A stretch of DNA of 64,000 bases, from positions 3,049,084-3,113,083 of the forward strand of contig BFEA01000112.1 in NCBI GenBank assembly GCA_003427395.1, given 5' to 3'. This document shows, one piece after another, positions 22,719 through 32,815 of this stretch. The notes below the pieces were generated by a model that saw only the letters and a list, made by a program, of their open reading frames with translations, did no database searches and was not told where the DNA came from. Position 1 is the first letter of the stretch; each line of letters begins with the position of its first letter. This DNA comes from Chara braunii. Taxonomy: Eukaryota; Streptophyta; Charophyceae; Charales; Characeae. A program made the position numbers and the translations under genes.

Positions 22719-23457
22719 GTATATGTTACGGAAGGATGAAAAATCCAAAACTTCAATCATCACATGATACACATGCAACAACAAGTAGTCGTGAGCAATA
22801 GATTGAGAATTATCGTCAATTTCGAGAAAGTGGCTCCCCGACCGGTTTCGATCACCGCAAGGTGATCTTCCTCAGGGGGTTTCTCCCTCCAAAACATACC
22901 ATGCGCAAAAACGCTCCACCACTAACCCACCTCCGTCGTTTCCGGCATTCCGGAAATGCCGACTACGGCCGCAGGTCCCGAAGAGAGGAAAACGACAGTT
23001 CAATCATTGCTTTTATCTCAGAGAGGACCGGGAGGTCCCCTTGGTACCACTGACCCTTTCCAGACCAGTTAGTACCACCGACCCTTTCACACACCAATAT
23101 GAAAACAAATCTCCCACTAAGTACTACGCAAACAGAGGTACCCTCTTCAAATTCCCCTTCTACGGGTTACCAAACGACAAAGCACTCTGAAATCCTATCG
23201 AACCGGTACGCTGTTCGAGACTTACTATTGACAAAGGAAAATATCACCTTCCAAGTCCGCATCCTACAACATAGGTCATCGGTTCGAGTACCGACACAAT
23301 TTGCAAAAGGCTAAGTCTCAGATACAAGTACCTAGTTCGCAACTCCCAACAAGGTTAGGAGCATTCCCCGTCACTATAGATCATATCAAACACAAAATCA
23401 CAACAGGCTTGGTTAAGAGCATCCCCTGTCATTACAAAATCACAACAGGTTTGGTTT
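22719..23457 (-). repeat. Pseudo-LTR of PLE, 5' copy
   Basis: The second direct repeat of the element, 739 bp. It is upstream of ORF1 in the transcribed orientation. Its outer edge abuts AGACAGCAAG. Confidence 0.85.
22824..22885 (-). ncRNA. Hammerhead-like ribozyme motif, pLTR copy 2
   Basis: 62 nt on the minus strand: GAGAAA+CCCC, CTGAGGA, one unpaired A, stem II GATCACC-TTGC-GGTGATC, GAAA, stem III ACC/GGT with no loop, cleavage C (22,840), then GGGG, a bulge AGCCAC, and TTTCTC. The palindromic ACCGGT stem III is like the minimal, dimer-prone type I hammerheads described in Penelope elements and retrozymes. The extra A before stem II departs from consensus, so activity is uncertain. Confidence 0.7.
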
Positions 23458-23458
23458 A

Positions 23459-23750
23459 GACAGCAAGACTCAACAAAAAAAATAAAGAATAAATAAATGT
23501 TGAATAAAAAAAAAACAGCAAAACTCAGCAAAAAGATAAATAAGGGAATAAATAAATGTTGAATAAAAAAAAAACAGCAAAACTCAGCAAAAAGATAAAT
23601 AAGGGAATAAATAAATTCGGAATAAAAAAAAGACAGCAAGACTCGGCAAAAAGATAAATAATATATAAACGCTGAATTGAAAAAAAAAAAACAGCAAGAC
23701 TCAGCAAAAAGATAAATAAGGGAATAAATAAATGTTGAATAAAAAAAACA
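23459..23750. repeat. A-rich tandem repeat, period about 60 bp, at PLE insertion site
   Basis: About five units of 'CAGCAAAACTCAGCAAAAAG', 'ATAAATAAGGGAATAAATAA' and 'ATGTTGAATAAAAAAAAA'. One further unit lies on the other side of the PLE (17,265-17,327), so the PLE landed inside this array. Confidence 0.85.
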
Positions 23751-23983
23751 ACATGTGTGCGGCCTTGGGGCCTCCAGGTTGCACAGCCAAAAAAAAGGTG
23801 TGCGGCCTAGGGGCTTCTAACAGCCATCGGGCCCTAAGAAAAAAGGTCCGTGTACAGACCTCAACATGATACAAGAGGTGTGTTGAAAGACAATGAAGTT
23901 CAAGATCAGCATTATAACAAACAGAAGCTCACAGAAATGCATGAACAAATAAACGAACACATATGGCTATAGTAAAAACTTAC
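23751..23983. other. Short spacer with duplicated 'TGTGCGGCC' motif
   Basis: Two short copies of 'TGTGCGGCCT-GGGGC' (about 23,756 and 23,799). It is the presumed intron between the array and the next exon. Confidence 0.4.
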
Positions 23984-24589
23984 AGCAAGTCATCACGCTG
24001 ACGAAGAAGTGTGACGCTGATTACAGTCTTCGAGTTCACCTGGAACCATTTTGGGTCATTCTCCACTGTGTTGTAGAATCTTCGCTCAGCATTTGGTAAA
24101 GTGTAATAACTATAAGAATAGTTGATTAAACATGTGGAACATGTCTTTTCATAAATAACACTTGTTCTCGGAATGCCTTGCATTGGATAAAAGAATGGCG
24201 ACAAGTGTTGCATGTTGAATAAAAGACTTGTATTGCAGTGAAGGCATGATGCAATAGCCAGCATGAGAACATATTCACAATGAGCAAGATGAACAACATG
24301 GTCTGCACCGAGGACAGGGTTCATGAAAAGACTGATTGTGAAATTGCAACTTCTCCAAGACAACTCGGATTTTGTGTTGCTCGTAATTCTTCTCTCTCCA
24401 TGTGTTGTCAGGAGAGTTCATTGCATGAGTGATGTGAGTAAACAAATTCGGCATTTTACGGGAGAGGGAATTGTAAATCTGAATAGCTTGAATGACATCA
24501 GGAAGAGTCATTGGTCTGATCAGCTCGTCCATTGTGAATGATGGATAACTTGTGTGACTTTTGTCACGCTTTGTACAACAATTAGAAAC
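23984..24589 (-). CDS. KDZ-like transposase exon: N-terminal zinc-binding region
   Basis: The acceptor is TTTTATGTGTTTCAG (AG at 24,590-24,591) and the donor is GTAAGTTTTT after 23,984. It encodes SNCCTKRDKSHTSYPSF, RPMTLPDVIQAIQIYNSL and FHEPCPRC. After a 1-nt shift near 24,305 it continues with LAHCEYVLMLAIASCLHC, KTCSTC and SKTVISVTLLRQRDDLL. The paired CxxC motifs and the 'CPRC' element fit the N-terminal zinc region of KDZ transposases. The frameshift indicates decay or an assembly error. Confidence 0.5.
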
Positions 24590-25140
24590 CTGAAACACAT
24601 AAAACACGGAATAAATGTTCAGCAATTATAAAAAATATGCATTCACTTATGTTATTAATACCCAGTCACCTTGAGCATCTCAACCTTTACCAAAGATCCC
24701 TACTATCATAGTATGTTATGTTCCGGGGAAGACGATAGTAGAAGTACCAAGCCCATCAGGCTGAATTGTATACCCATCACCTGTTGACAATGAGACCTTC
24801 CTTGACCCGGTCACCTCAAGCATCTCACCTTTTACTGGGAGACTTCCTTTGGTAACCAGACACCCTCTTAGGTTATATTAGGATAATACTTGACTTCTTA
24901 TATGAACGTCCCTCAATTCTAAATTGATATGCGTCACTTCCTATGATTTCTGTCATTATCTCCTATCCGTTGTAAGTTGCTTCTATAGTTTTGTCATTTC
25001 CTCGTTCAGATGCATCAATATCTAGGGTCCACTTGCGTCTACTTTTTGTCATTCCTCACCTTGATGTATCAATACCTAAGGCCCATGGTCTGAAAATATG
25101 AGAAGAAATAAAGGGGCAGAAGTGCATCCTTGAACAGATA
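24590..25140. repeat. Intron-like sequence with duplicated 'GTCACCTYAAGCATCTCA' motif
   Basis: The motif occurs near 24,663 and 24,818, each followed by an 'ACCTTT-AC' block. A half of the inverted-repeat element described at 25,836 is at about 24,698-24,745 (GGGGAAGACGATAGTAG). No coding signal. Confidence 0.45.
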
Positions 25141-25640
25141 AGCGGTGTCGGGAACTGAACCAACTTGAAGGCTGAACCAAGGTCGATTTGAGGGTTAACC
25201 AGTCTGACTCGAGGCTGACTCAAGTCTAAACCAAACATGGGCTAAGCCCAAATGAACGCTGAAACAAGAATGAACGAAGGCTAGACAGAAGTTGAACAAA
25301 GGTGAAATTGGGGTTGAACTGGGAATGAACCAAGTCTTAACCAAGTCTTAACCAACTCTGAACCAACTCTGAACAAGGTTTGCACTAGGACTGTCAGGCT
25401 AAATGTGAATGTGGTTGTGAGGTTTGAACCAAGCCTGTGTTGAACCTGCATCAAGCTGAACCAGGCCTGAAAATATAACCAAATTAAAGGGATAAAAATC
25501 TTTCTGACAGCCAAATCAAGGGACAAAAATCCTCAAAAAGACGCAGATACATGTCCTAAAGAAACTAAGGGTGAGCCAAAGGTAAGTTGAACCTCGACAA
25601 AGGTTGAACTCAAGCTGGAGAAAGGCAGTACAAAATCTCA
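25141..25640. repeat. Degenerate TGAACCAAG minisatellite
   Basis: Thirty or so copies of short units such as 'GGTTGAACCAA', 'CTGAACCAACT' and 'AGTCTTAACCA', with a period near 12-14 bp. Confidence 0.7.
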
Positions 25641-25835
25641 CTCCTGGCCAAGTCTGAAAAAATGAATCACACAACACACACCTTTTTTTATTATTGAAAC
25701 CATCTGCCAGAGACCTATTATTGGAGGCGATAAGACTCCTAAGAGTGTCCTCCAATAGTAAGGCGGCATACAAAGATGGCGGTGAATGTTGAGATCAGCA
25801 ACCAAGTCTTGTGTTGCAGTCTAAGTGACAACCAA

Positions 25836-25926
25836 ATGCTACCGTCTTCCGCAAAATAGAACACGCGCACGAGGCTAAATACAGACCTTATAATCGTATA
25901 TTCTATTTGGGGGAAGACAGTAGTCT
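25836..25926. mobile_element. MITE-like inverted repeat
   Basis: Arms CTACCGTCTTCCGCAAAATA and its near complement TATTTGGGGGAAGACAGTAG lie about 40 bp apart. A half-copy lies near 24,700. It is too short to code. Foldback element or MITE is an inference. Confidence 0.45.
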
Positions 25927-26818
25927 AAGGACCAACCCCACGAGGCTAAACTAGGACAGTTCCTCCAGCAAGCACTGCTGGAGAGACAGAGAGAGGGAGA
26001 GATCAAGAGATCAACGAAGTAAACGACTGATATGACTCACAAAGAAACAAAGTTGTCAAATATATTATCAAATAGACTTTATAAAAAATGAAAAAAGAAA
26101 AAAAAATGCTCAAATGTTTAGATTGTCTTATCATTTGCATTTTGAGGATATAGTCACGAAGCGTCAAAACCGAAAACATTTACACACATAAAGTAGAAAT
26201 AAATCGTATTTTGGCAAGATTAACATGTGAAATCAATACAACTCGCCTCCAAACATCCAAGACCAAGAGGAGGAACCGATCTCTCGTCAATCCTACACTA
26301 CAACAGCGCACTATTTCTCGAAACTTTCACAAACTGATCAGAAACCCAAGGTCATGACCAACCTGATCAGAACCGGTCCCAGACAGTGGCAGAGCAAACT
26401 TTCACGGTATGGACAAGGTCTTGAAAACACGGCTGTGGTGCCAAGGCCCAAAAAACGTAACTGCCCAAAGGATAGGACTGGTACCAAAGTGAAAATACCC
26501 TGGCTAAAACAGTCCATCGGACCTTGTCCAAATATACAATATAAAATTTTTGGCAATTGGGGTGTGTCCAAAAATAACCTAGAAAGCAATCAAAGAAAAA
26601 AACTGAGTAACAATCAAACTACCATAAGATTATCTCATCAACATTACGCTTATCAATAATTGTTTCTTTACATAAAAATTCCCAATTAGAAAAAATAAAA
26701 TAAAAATAGAAGAAGTATTCATTTGGCAATAACTTATAACACGGATAAAATAACTAAACCTCTAACTAGTCAATAATCTAATATGTGTACAACTAGTTGT
26801 CAGACTGCACTTGTTGAA
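25927..26818. other. No supported gene
   Basis: AT-rich intron-like sequence. A plus-strand 101-codon frame at 26,354-26,659 has no recognisable domain. Confidence 0.35.
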
Positions 26819-27690
26819 CTACTTTCTTGACTGCTTTCCGCGTGACCTACTTGTACCTGACCTAGTTGGAGCTGACTTTTTGGCCTGTTTTTTTTTCCTA
26901 CTCTGTTGAACAGTGTTCTCACCCACATCAGCAGTGTCATTCTTGTGATCAGAATAGATACTATAGCAATAAGATGCTTCAACTATCTTTCTTTTCCCAC
27001 TCAGTTGAGTACTCATACCAAGACCATGATCTGAGATTTTATGCACATCACCCGTGTCATTCCTGTGCTCAGAATGTGTACCATAGCAATCAGTTGTCTG
27101 CTGTTCCTTTTGCTTGCAAAGTAATTTTATTTTGCGAACTTGACTTCTTTGCGTCTGTCGTGATGTGATGTGTTTGGCTGGCTTTGAAATTGCACTATCT
27201 TCTTGCTCATTCTGAAGGATATCATTCCTTTGAGGGGAAGATTGATGATTGTCCGATCTTAGATCTTGAACAGAGTTTTGTTGATCTTCCCATATGTCAT
27301 TGACTGCACGATGTTGTAGCTCGTTTTTTCGAGATGACTGTTTCATGGGGTGTTCAAACTCTTGATTAACTCTTTCCTCATGCATGCTTTCTTCTGGTAA
27401 TGGCTGTTGCAGAGACATGTGGGCAAATAATGTCTCATTGACATCACTAATGCCTCCTTGATTGACCCCCAGCATATGTTGAACACCCATGTCGTTATTC
27501 ATCTCATTTTCGTGAACTATGTCTTCATCATACTCTTCAATTCATTCAACACCACCCTCGTCGTCTCCATCCACAGCACCATCCTCATCGTCTTCATTCA
27601 CATCAGCATCCTCGTCTGCATCCACAGCAGCATCCTCATCGTCTCCATCCGCAACAACATCCTCTTTGTCTGTATCGACACCAGCATCCT
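26819..27690 (-). CDS. Possible N-terminal exon of the KDZ-like gene
   Basis: A 227-codon frame (27,502-26,819), polar, Gln/Asn/Ser-rich, ending in a basic stretch (QSRKKKQAKKSAP...SRSRGK) that could be a nuclear localisation signal. Upstream, past one TGA at 27,542-27,544, the same frame reads an acidic repeat (DGDDEDAAVDADEDAD). Two imperfect internal repeats (near 'HSEHRNDTGDV' and 'YSDHKNDTADV') share a spacing. Assignment to the KDZ-like gene rests only on strand and order. Confidence 0.35.
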
Positions 27691-28149
27691 CGTTGTCTCC
27701 ATCTGGAGAGCATCATCCTCATCCTGCCTTGACAAATGTGTGTACGCACGGAATAAGGGTACATATGCTTCTTTCGGTCTGCGGAGCAACCAAAAAAAGT
27801 CAAAACAAAAAACAATTGTGAGACGACTGTTTTTTTACAACAACAGATTCAACAGTGCAAAGCTAAATACAAAGGTACTTAAAAAATATTGAATTCACCA
27901 TTTTGGTTACCATTTTGGATGTAAAACTTCATCATTACTAAACTCGGGACTCGGATCTTGCACTTCGGACTGGGAAGCAGGACTGGGACCCCGAAAAGGG
28001 CCTCGGGACTGAAGCAAGGGTACCGACATTTGTAACTCGTTTCATATGTTTATCTGAACATGTATTCTGAGTGTGTGTGTGTCCTATTTGTACATTGCAT
28101 GTTTAAGTATGTGTGATTGTGTGTTGTGTATGTGTGTCTGTGATTCATG
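27691..28149. other. No supported gene
   Basis: Mixed composition, with a short GT-rich stretch near 28,070-28,140. Confidence 0.35.
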
Positions 28150-28717
28150 CTCAAATCAACAAGAGCAGTGCAGAATTCGTGAAGGGCCAGCGAGGTGATG
28201 ATAAGGATTCAGACATACATCGTGACATCAAAGAAGCAATGTGTGTCTATACAAAATGTAGCACAATGAAAGACTCAAAGACATGACCTGACACATTAGA
28301 CTCACGTTCGACTCACTCACTAATCGTCACACATGTCACACTGCAACGAGCGGTGGAAGAAGGCCCCTCCTTGCTCGCGCACACATGGGGAAAAGTCCAC
28401 GAACAATGAGGAGGGAGGGAAGATGAAGATGGAGTGGGGGGAAGAAGACAAGAAGAAAGTCGCCGTCAACCAGAAATAGTCTCTCGTTAAATGTCCATCC
28501 AACATCTGGCTGGTTGGGCAGCCCATGGTCTGCAATCAAGACCTGGCTAGGCAGCCCACGGTCTGCAATCCGCAGTCCTTACCGTCGGATCTCATCTCCA
28601 ATCAATCGTCCTGAACGCAGACGCAAGTCCAATTCCTGTGGTCCTAGCCAAAAACGGTCTGCCTGGGTCCCTAGGCAACCCTGTTGATGCAACAGGGTCC
28701 TGGGCACTGAGCCACGC
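28150..28717. repeat. Dispersed repeat of about 1 kb, copy B, truncated by LTR insertion
   Basis: Homologous in order to 16,150-17,270. It stops at 28,717, exactly where the giant LTR begins. The last four bases (ACGC, 28,714-28,717) recur right after the element at 60,092-60,095. Confidence 0.6.
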
Positions 28718-31700
28718 TATCGAGCCCATCGGTCCCGCACGGGGACCCTCCCGGCCGCGTCACGCAAGATTTTGCAGGACTTTGTCGCAGAGCGTTTTTG
28801 GCCGCTCCGGCCGAGTGCGCCAGCCGTACCTCTCGCGTGCCCCTACGACAGGGCAGGGTCACGCGAGGCACCGTTTACCTCCACCTGCGGGAGCTGTCAC
28901 CATCCCTTGGGTGGGCGTATCCCCGCCGAGCTACTGAACCAAATAAGAAAGCTTTTCGTATACAATTGCAGAGGTGGCCCAACCGAGGGCGTTTCTCGTT
29001 CGCTGTAGCACAGGGGGTTACGCGCGGTTGAACGCCCGAAAATCGAACCCGCACGCAAATCGACGTACTGGGGGGCTGAGGTCCCAAACGCGACTCGGCG
29101 CCGGTCGACTAGGACGCATCACATACACCACGCGTTACACTACAACACTCACATCTACCCACACATACTAAAAGGAAAAACATAAAAGAAACACAACATC
29201 ACAACACTCCTAGTCCCTTCAGTATCCGACCCACAACTACATGCTGCGAGAACCAGGTAGGCACCACGCGCTGAACTTTTGTATAAGAGTCGTGCGCGCG
29301 CATGACCTCCTCATATCGACCAGCCATGTGGACATTCGCAAGCATTTGCGCTGATGGGGTACTATGTGGTACTCGTAGCCTTGCGGCCCTTGATAATCTC
29401 GAGGGTCGCATTCGACGTTCAAGTGTCGGCTGACAGGCGCTTTGAGGGGTGTTCTCTCGACGCCAGACAACCGCCATGTGCGGTTGAAGACCACACCCGC
29501 TTCTGCACCCTGTGCAGAGGGGTTGGGTAGACAGCTTCAGAGTTATCGTGGTAGCCAAAATCAAGGGGTTTGACTTTGACGGCTACCACGGACTACAACG
29601 TCCAACCAAGAAAACTTAAAAGAGGAAACAACTACAGATAGAAAGGGAGGATCGCCCTATTTCATCTCTCTGTCTAGCTCATAGTCTGTTATCAGTCTCA
29701 AGTGGAAGGTGTAGGCCAACCCGCGAGGTGCGTGTGGATGGTGCCCAAAGCTGGACCCATAGGCAACCCGTTGTTCGAGGCGTTGGAGACTCGTACGCGA
29801 GCCCCCATCCGTCGACTGGGATTGATATCTCGCCCACGCGCCGTTTCGCGCTATCGAAACTCGGGTCTACTAGCCATAATGCGCCTTTGCCCTTTTTGCT
29901 TGACCCATAACTTTCAGGTGCGGAAATCGGTAAGTGTCGCGCATGCGGGTTAACATAAGGCCGCGCGAACACAGGACTTACGCATACCGACCAACAATGC
30001 GGATTTGCGTAAGCAATCATGATGTCGGCGCACCATGTAGTGCCCATACCCGAGTGGCCTCGTTTAAGCCATGGGGTCGCTCTCGACGCTCAGGCGTCGG
30101 CTGAGGCGCACACTAAAGTGGGCAAACCTTTAGCGAGCGCAAAAACCGGCATGAGGGCCTTACCGTCTTCAGCACCCTGAGGTGTCCCAAGGGGTGCGAG
30201 GTAAGATGGTCCCTAGGGCAGGCAGGGATTCGGAGCGGTGGTGAGTTGTCTGGCGCATCACCAGCAACACGCTAACCCTTCCGCCCAGAACTTTATCGTT
30301 CCACCAAAGCAAATTAAACAAGGAAAGAGAAAAGTGACACTTGACGCTAGCAGAAGAAGACATGAATGCCCTGCCGGACCGATTCGCTGGGGGTCAGTCC
30401 CTCCTTCTCGCGGCGCTTCTGTTTCCCTAGGGATGTAAGTAGGTCAGAGTTGTGCGAAGGGGTAATCCTTTCAGCCCCGAACCTAGGACTTGGGACTAAC
30501 GTTCGACCATATAAAATCAACAAGTAAAAGAGAGCCGTAAGCGCGCAGTCGCATATCCTTGTGAGGGTTATCCGAGCGTACGCCTACTTTGACTATCAAA
30601 GAATCAGGATAGGGAAAGTCCAATCACAATCAAACAAAGAGTTTGTGTGGTGGTTCACTCTCACAACAGTTTTCTGATTTGCCCATCTCAATCCAATTCA
30701 CAACCAATCACCAAACTTTATCGAGGTTTCTCCACACATAACTGCGATCACACACAGAATTCAAACGACATCACACACACTAAGGGGGTCAACTTTTCAG
30801 CCTTCTGGAGCTCACACCCTGCCTTACGCACACAAGCCCAACCTTTTCCCCACCTTTCCACAACAAAGATACTCAGTCTTTAAAGAAATGGCCACTTATA
30901 AAGAATCTGGGTGAAAACCCAGAAAAAACAATAAAACCAGCAAGGGTTAAGGCCTTAAGTTGAGAAACAGAAGTAGTAGGAAAGTTGAGTCGTAAATCGA
31001 CGAATCGGCAACCGACGTGTTATCAACGATAACAGAAGAGTAATCCTTAACAGGATTATGCTGACCAGATCAAGCCTTCAGTCGAATCACAGAGACTTGC
31101 ATCACAGTACAGGCCAAAAAGAACCACTACTACGTTTACCTCACATGGAGAGTACTTTCTAGCTCGTATCCTAGCCCCTCTATTAATCTCATGTTCAGCT
31201 TCCCTTACTAGTGCCAAGTCACTGAGAAATTCGGCAGCATCTCCCCTGCTCGGGGTGGATTTTTCAAGTTTCTCCTAGCAGAAATTTATTCTAACACCTC
31301 GAATTCTACGAAATTTCGGCGGCGCTTCCCGTAGGAATAGTGTCCTTTCATAATTTCTGAAAGCCCAAAAAGAACTAACTCTTTCAGATTTATAGAAATT
31401 TCGGCAGCGCTTCCCGTAGGAAAAGGAGGCTGTCAGGATTTATACAAAGCTGAAAATAGAAAGACAAAGCAAACTATACTTGAGACTAACTTCTAACGCT
31501 TACTTGGAAGGTAGAATCAGCGATAGTCTGCACGACCTCTAGATAAGAGCGTGAGCTAACACTGATCCTAACTCCTAGCAGAGTTAAGTCCTATTTTATC
31601 CCAAGCTTCTCTCCCATCATCCATCTTATCTGCCTATGGCTCCAGCACAAAGCGAGCATCTAAAACAACTAATCCTATCAAAAGATGCCCCAGAGTGAGA

Positions 31701-31824
31701 GCCCGCAAACACACACACAAACAATCACAACGAACATCTCTCACCAACCCTNAGGTTTCTTTCAACCTCATAGTTCGTTCAAAAACCTCGTTATTCCCTT
31801 TTACAACCCCCTTTCCTATGGCAT

Positions 31825-32815
31825 ACNGTNANACAAGGCCNTAACCCTAGGGTATGCCTGACNTGCCTAGGTACACAAGTAAGGCACGCACATTTGGACT
31901 GCCCTAACCCTAGGGTGTGCCCAACATAACATGAACTATACACATAAGGCATATGCCTAACTGACAACAAGCGCATAGGACTGGGTTGCCCTAACCCTAG
32001 GGTGTGCCCAGTCTGCTTTAAATAAAGTTACATACGGTATCACTCTAGACCATCCCTACCCAGGGGTAGGTCTAGCTTGCCTGAACATTAGTACAAACAA
32101 CAAAAAAGTTGGACCGCCCTAACCCTAGGGTACATCCAACCCACAGCACATCAGCGACAAATGTATATCACTAGGCCACCCTAACCATAGGGTACGCCTA
32201 GTTAGCCATACAGTTTAAGTTACATAAGGCAATGTGATCAGGCTGCCCTAACCTTAGGGTGTGCCTGATCTACCCGAACAATTATAAACACCGAAACGCT
32301 GGACCGCCCTAACCCTAGAGTACGTCCAACTTACATTAAACGACAAAGGCTTATCGCTAGGCTGCCCTAACCCTAGGGTACGCCTAGTTAGCCATACAAC
32401 AGAAAATAGAGTACAAATACTGTCACAGACTTTATGTTTTTCCTTCTCTTGTTAGGCAGTCAATCAGACCTTTTCAACCAGTGGAACTTCCGATTCAGCC
32501 TCATGTCTAGAAGGGGAAATAAAATCAGATTTATACTAACTCTCTGCTCCTTAGTGTTATTATGAGCATACAACTGAACGGCCCTAACCCTAGGGTACGT
32601 TCAGTCAGCCCAGTTACCTTTGTTTTACTCTTCATCTCTTTCCCTCTTCCTTAGTTCTACCTGACTTACTGACTGGCTTTCCCCACCTAGGGCGCCCGGT
32701 CTGTCAGACATATAAGTTCAAATTTTATATATATCAAGTTTTATACTCTGGTTGACCATTTAGTTCATGGCTCATGGCTAAGCCGCCCTAACCCTAGGGT
32801 ACGCTTAGTCTTATG
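31825..32815 (-). repeat. Array of about eleven hairpins with constant core and variable arms (3' LTR)
   Basis: Each unit has inner stem CCCTA/TAGGG around ACCC (core CCCTAACCCTAGGG) and an outer stem whose sequence differs between units but whose two arms match. Examples: GACTGGG/CCCAGTC at 31,980; CTAGACC/GGTCTAG at 32,045; GTTGGA/TCCAAC at 32,110; ACTAGGC/GCCTAGT at 32,165; GATCAGGC/GCCTGATC at 32,238; CTAGGC/GCCTAG at 32,355; ACTGAAC/GTTCAGT at 32,573; CTAAGC/GCTTAG at 32,782. A looser set with core CCACCCGG follows, including CTGAGCCC/GGGCTCAG near 33,011. Confidence 0.8.

Larger units (their letters stand above)
17328..23457 (-). mobile_element. Permuted Penelope-like retroelement (GIY-YIG upstream of RT)
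   Basis: A 6.1-kb element bounded by two direct repeats (pseudo-LTRs). On the minus strand the order is pLTR, ORF1 with CCHC knuckle, coiled coil, GIY-YIG-like endonuclease, RT, pLTR. Ordinary Penelope elements carry GIY-YIG after RT. The reversed order matches the 'Chlamys/Naiad' permuted clade described from the green lineage and invertebrates. Each pLTR has a hammerhead-like motif, also known from PLEs. The flanks share AGACAGCAAG (17,318-17,327 and 23,458-23,467), a possible target duplication inside an A-rich tandem repeat. The frames contain at least nine stops and two or more shifts, so this copy is dead. Confidence 0.8.

Noticed and set aside
29020-29110. tRNA gene near the LTR end (B-box-like GGTTCGATTTTC on the minus strand)
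   Set aside because: The A-box match is poor and no cloverleaf can be drawn.
31825-32815. Telomeric repeat array
   Set aside because: CCCTAACCC looks telomeric, but units are separated by 60-200 bp of unique sequence, and the core is a CCCTA/TAGGG palindrome, not a head-to-tail run.
31825-32815. CRISPR array
   Set aside because: Repeats are too irregular in spacing, the organism is eukaryotic, and no cas genes are present.
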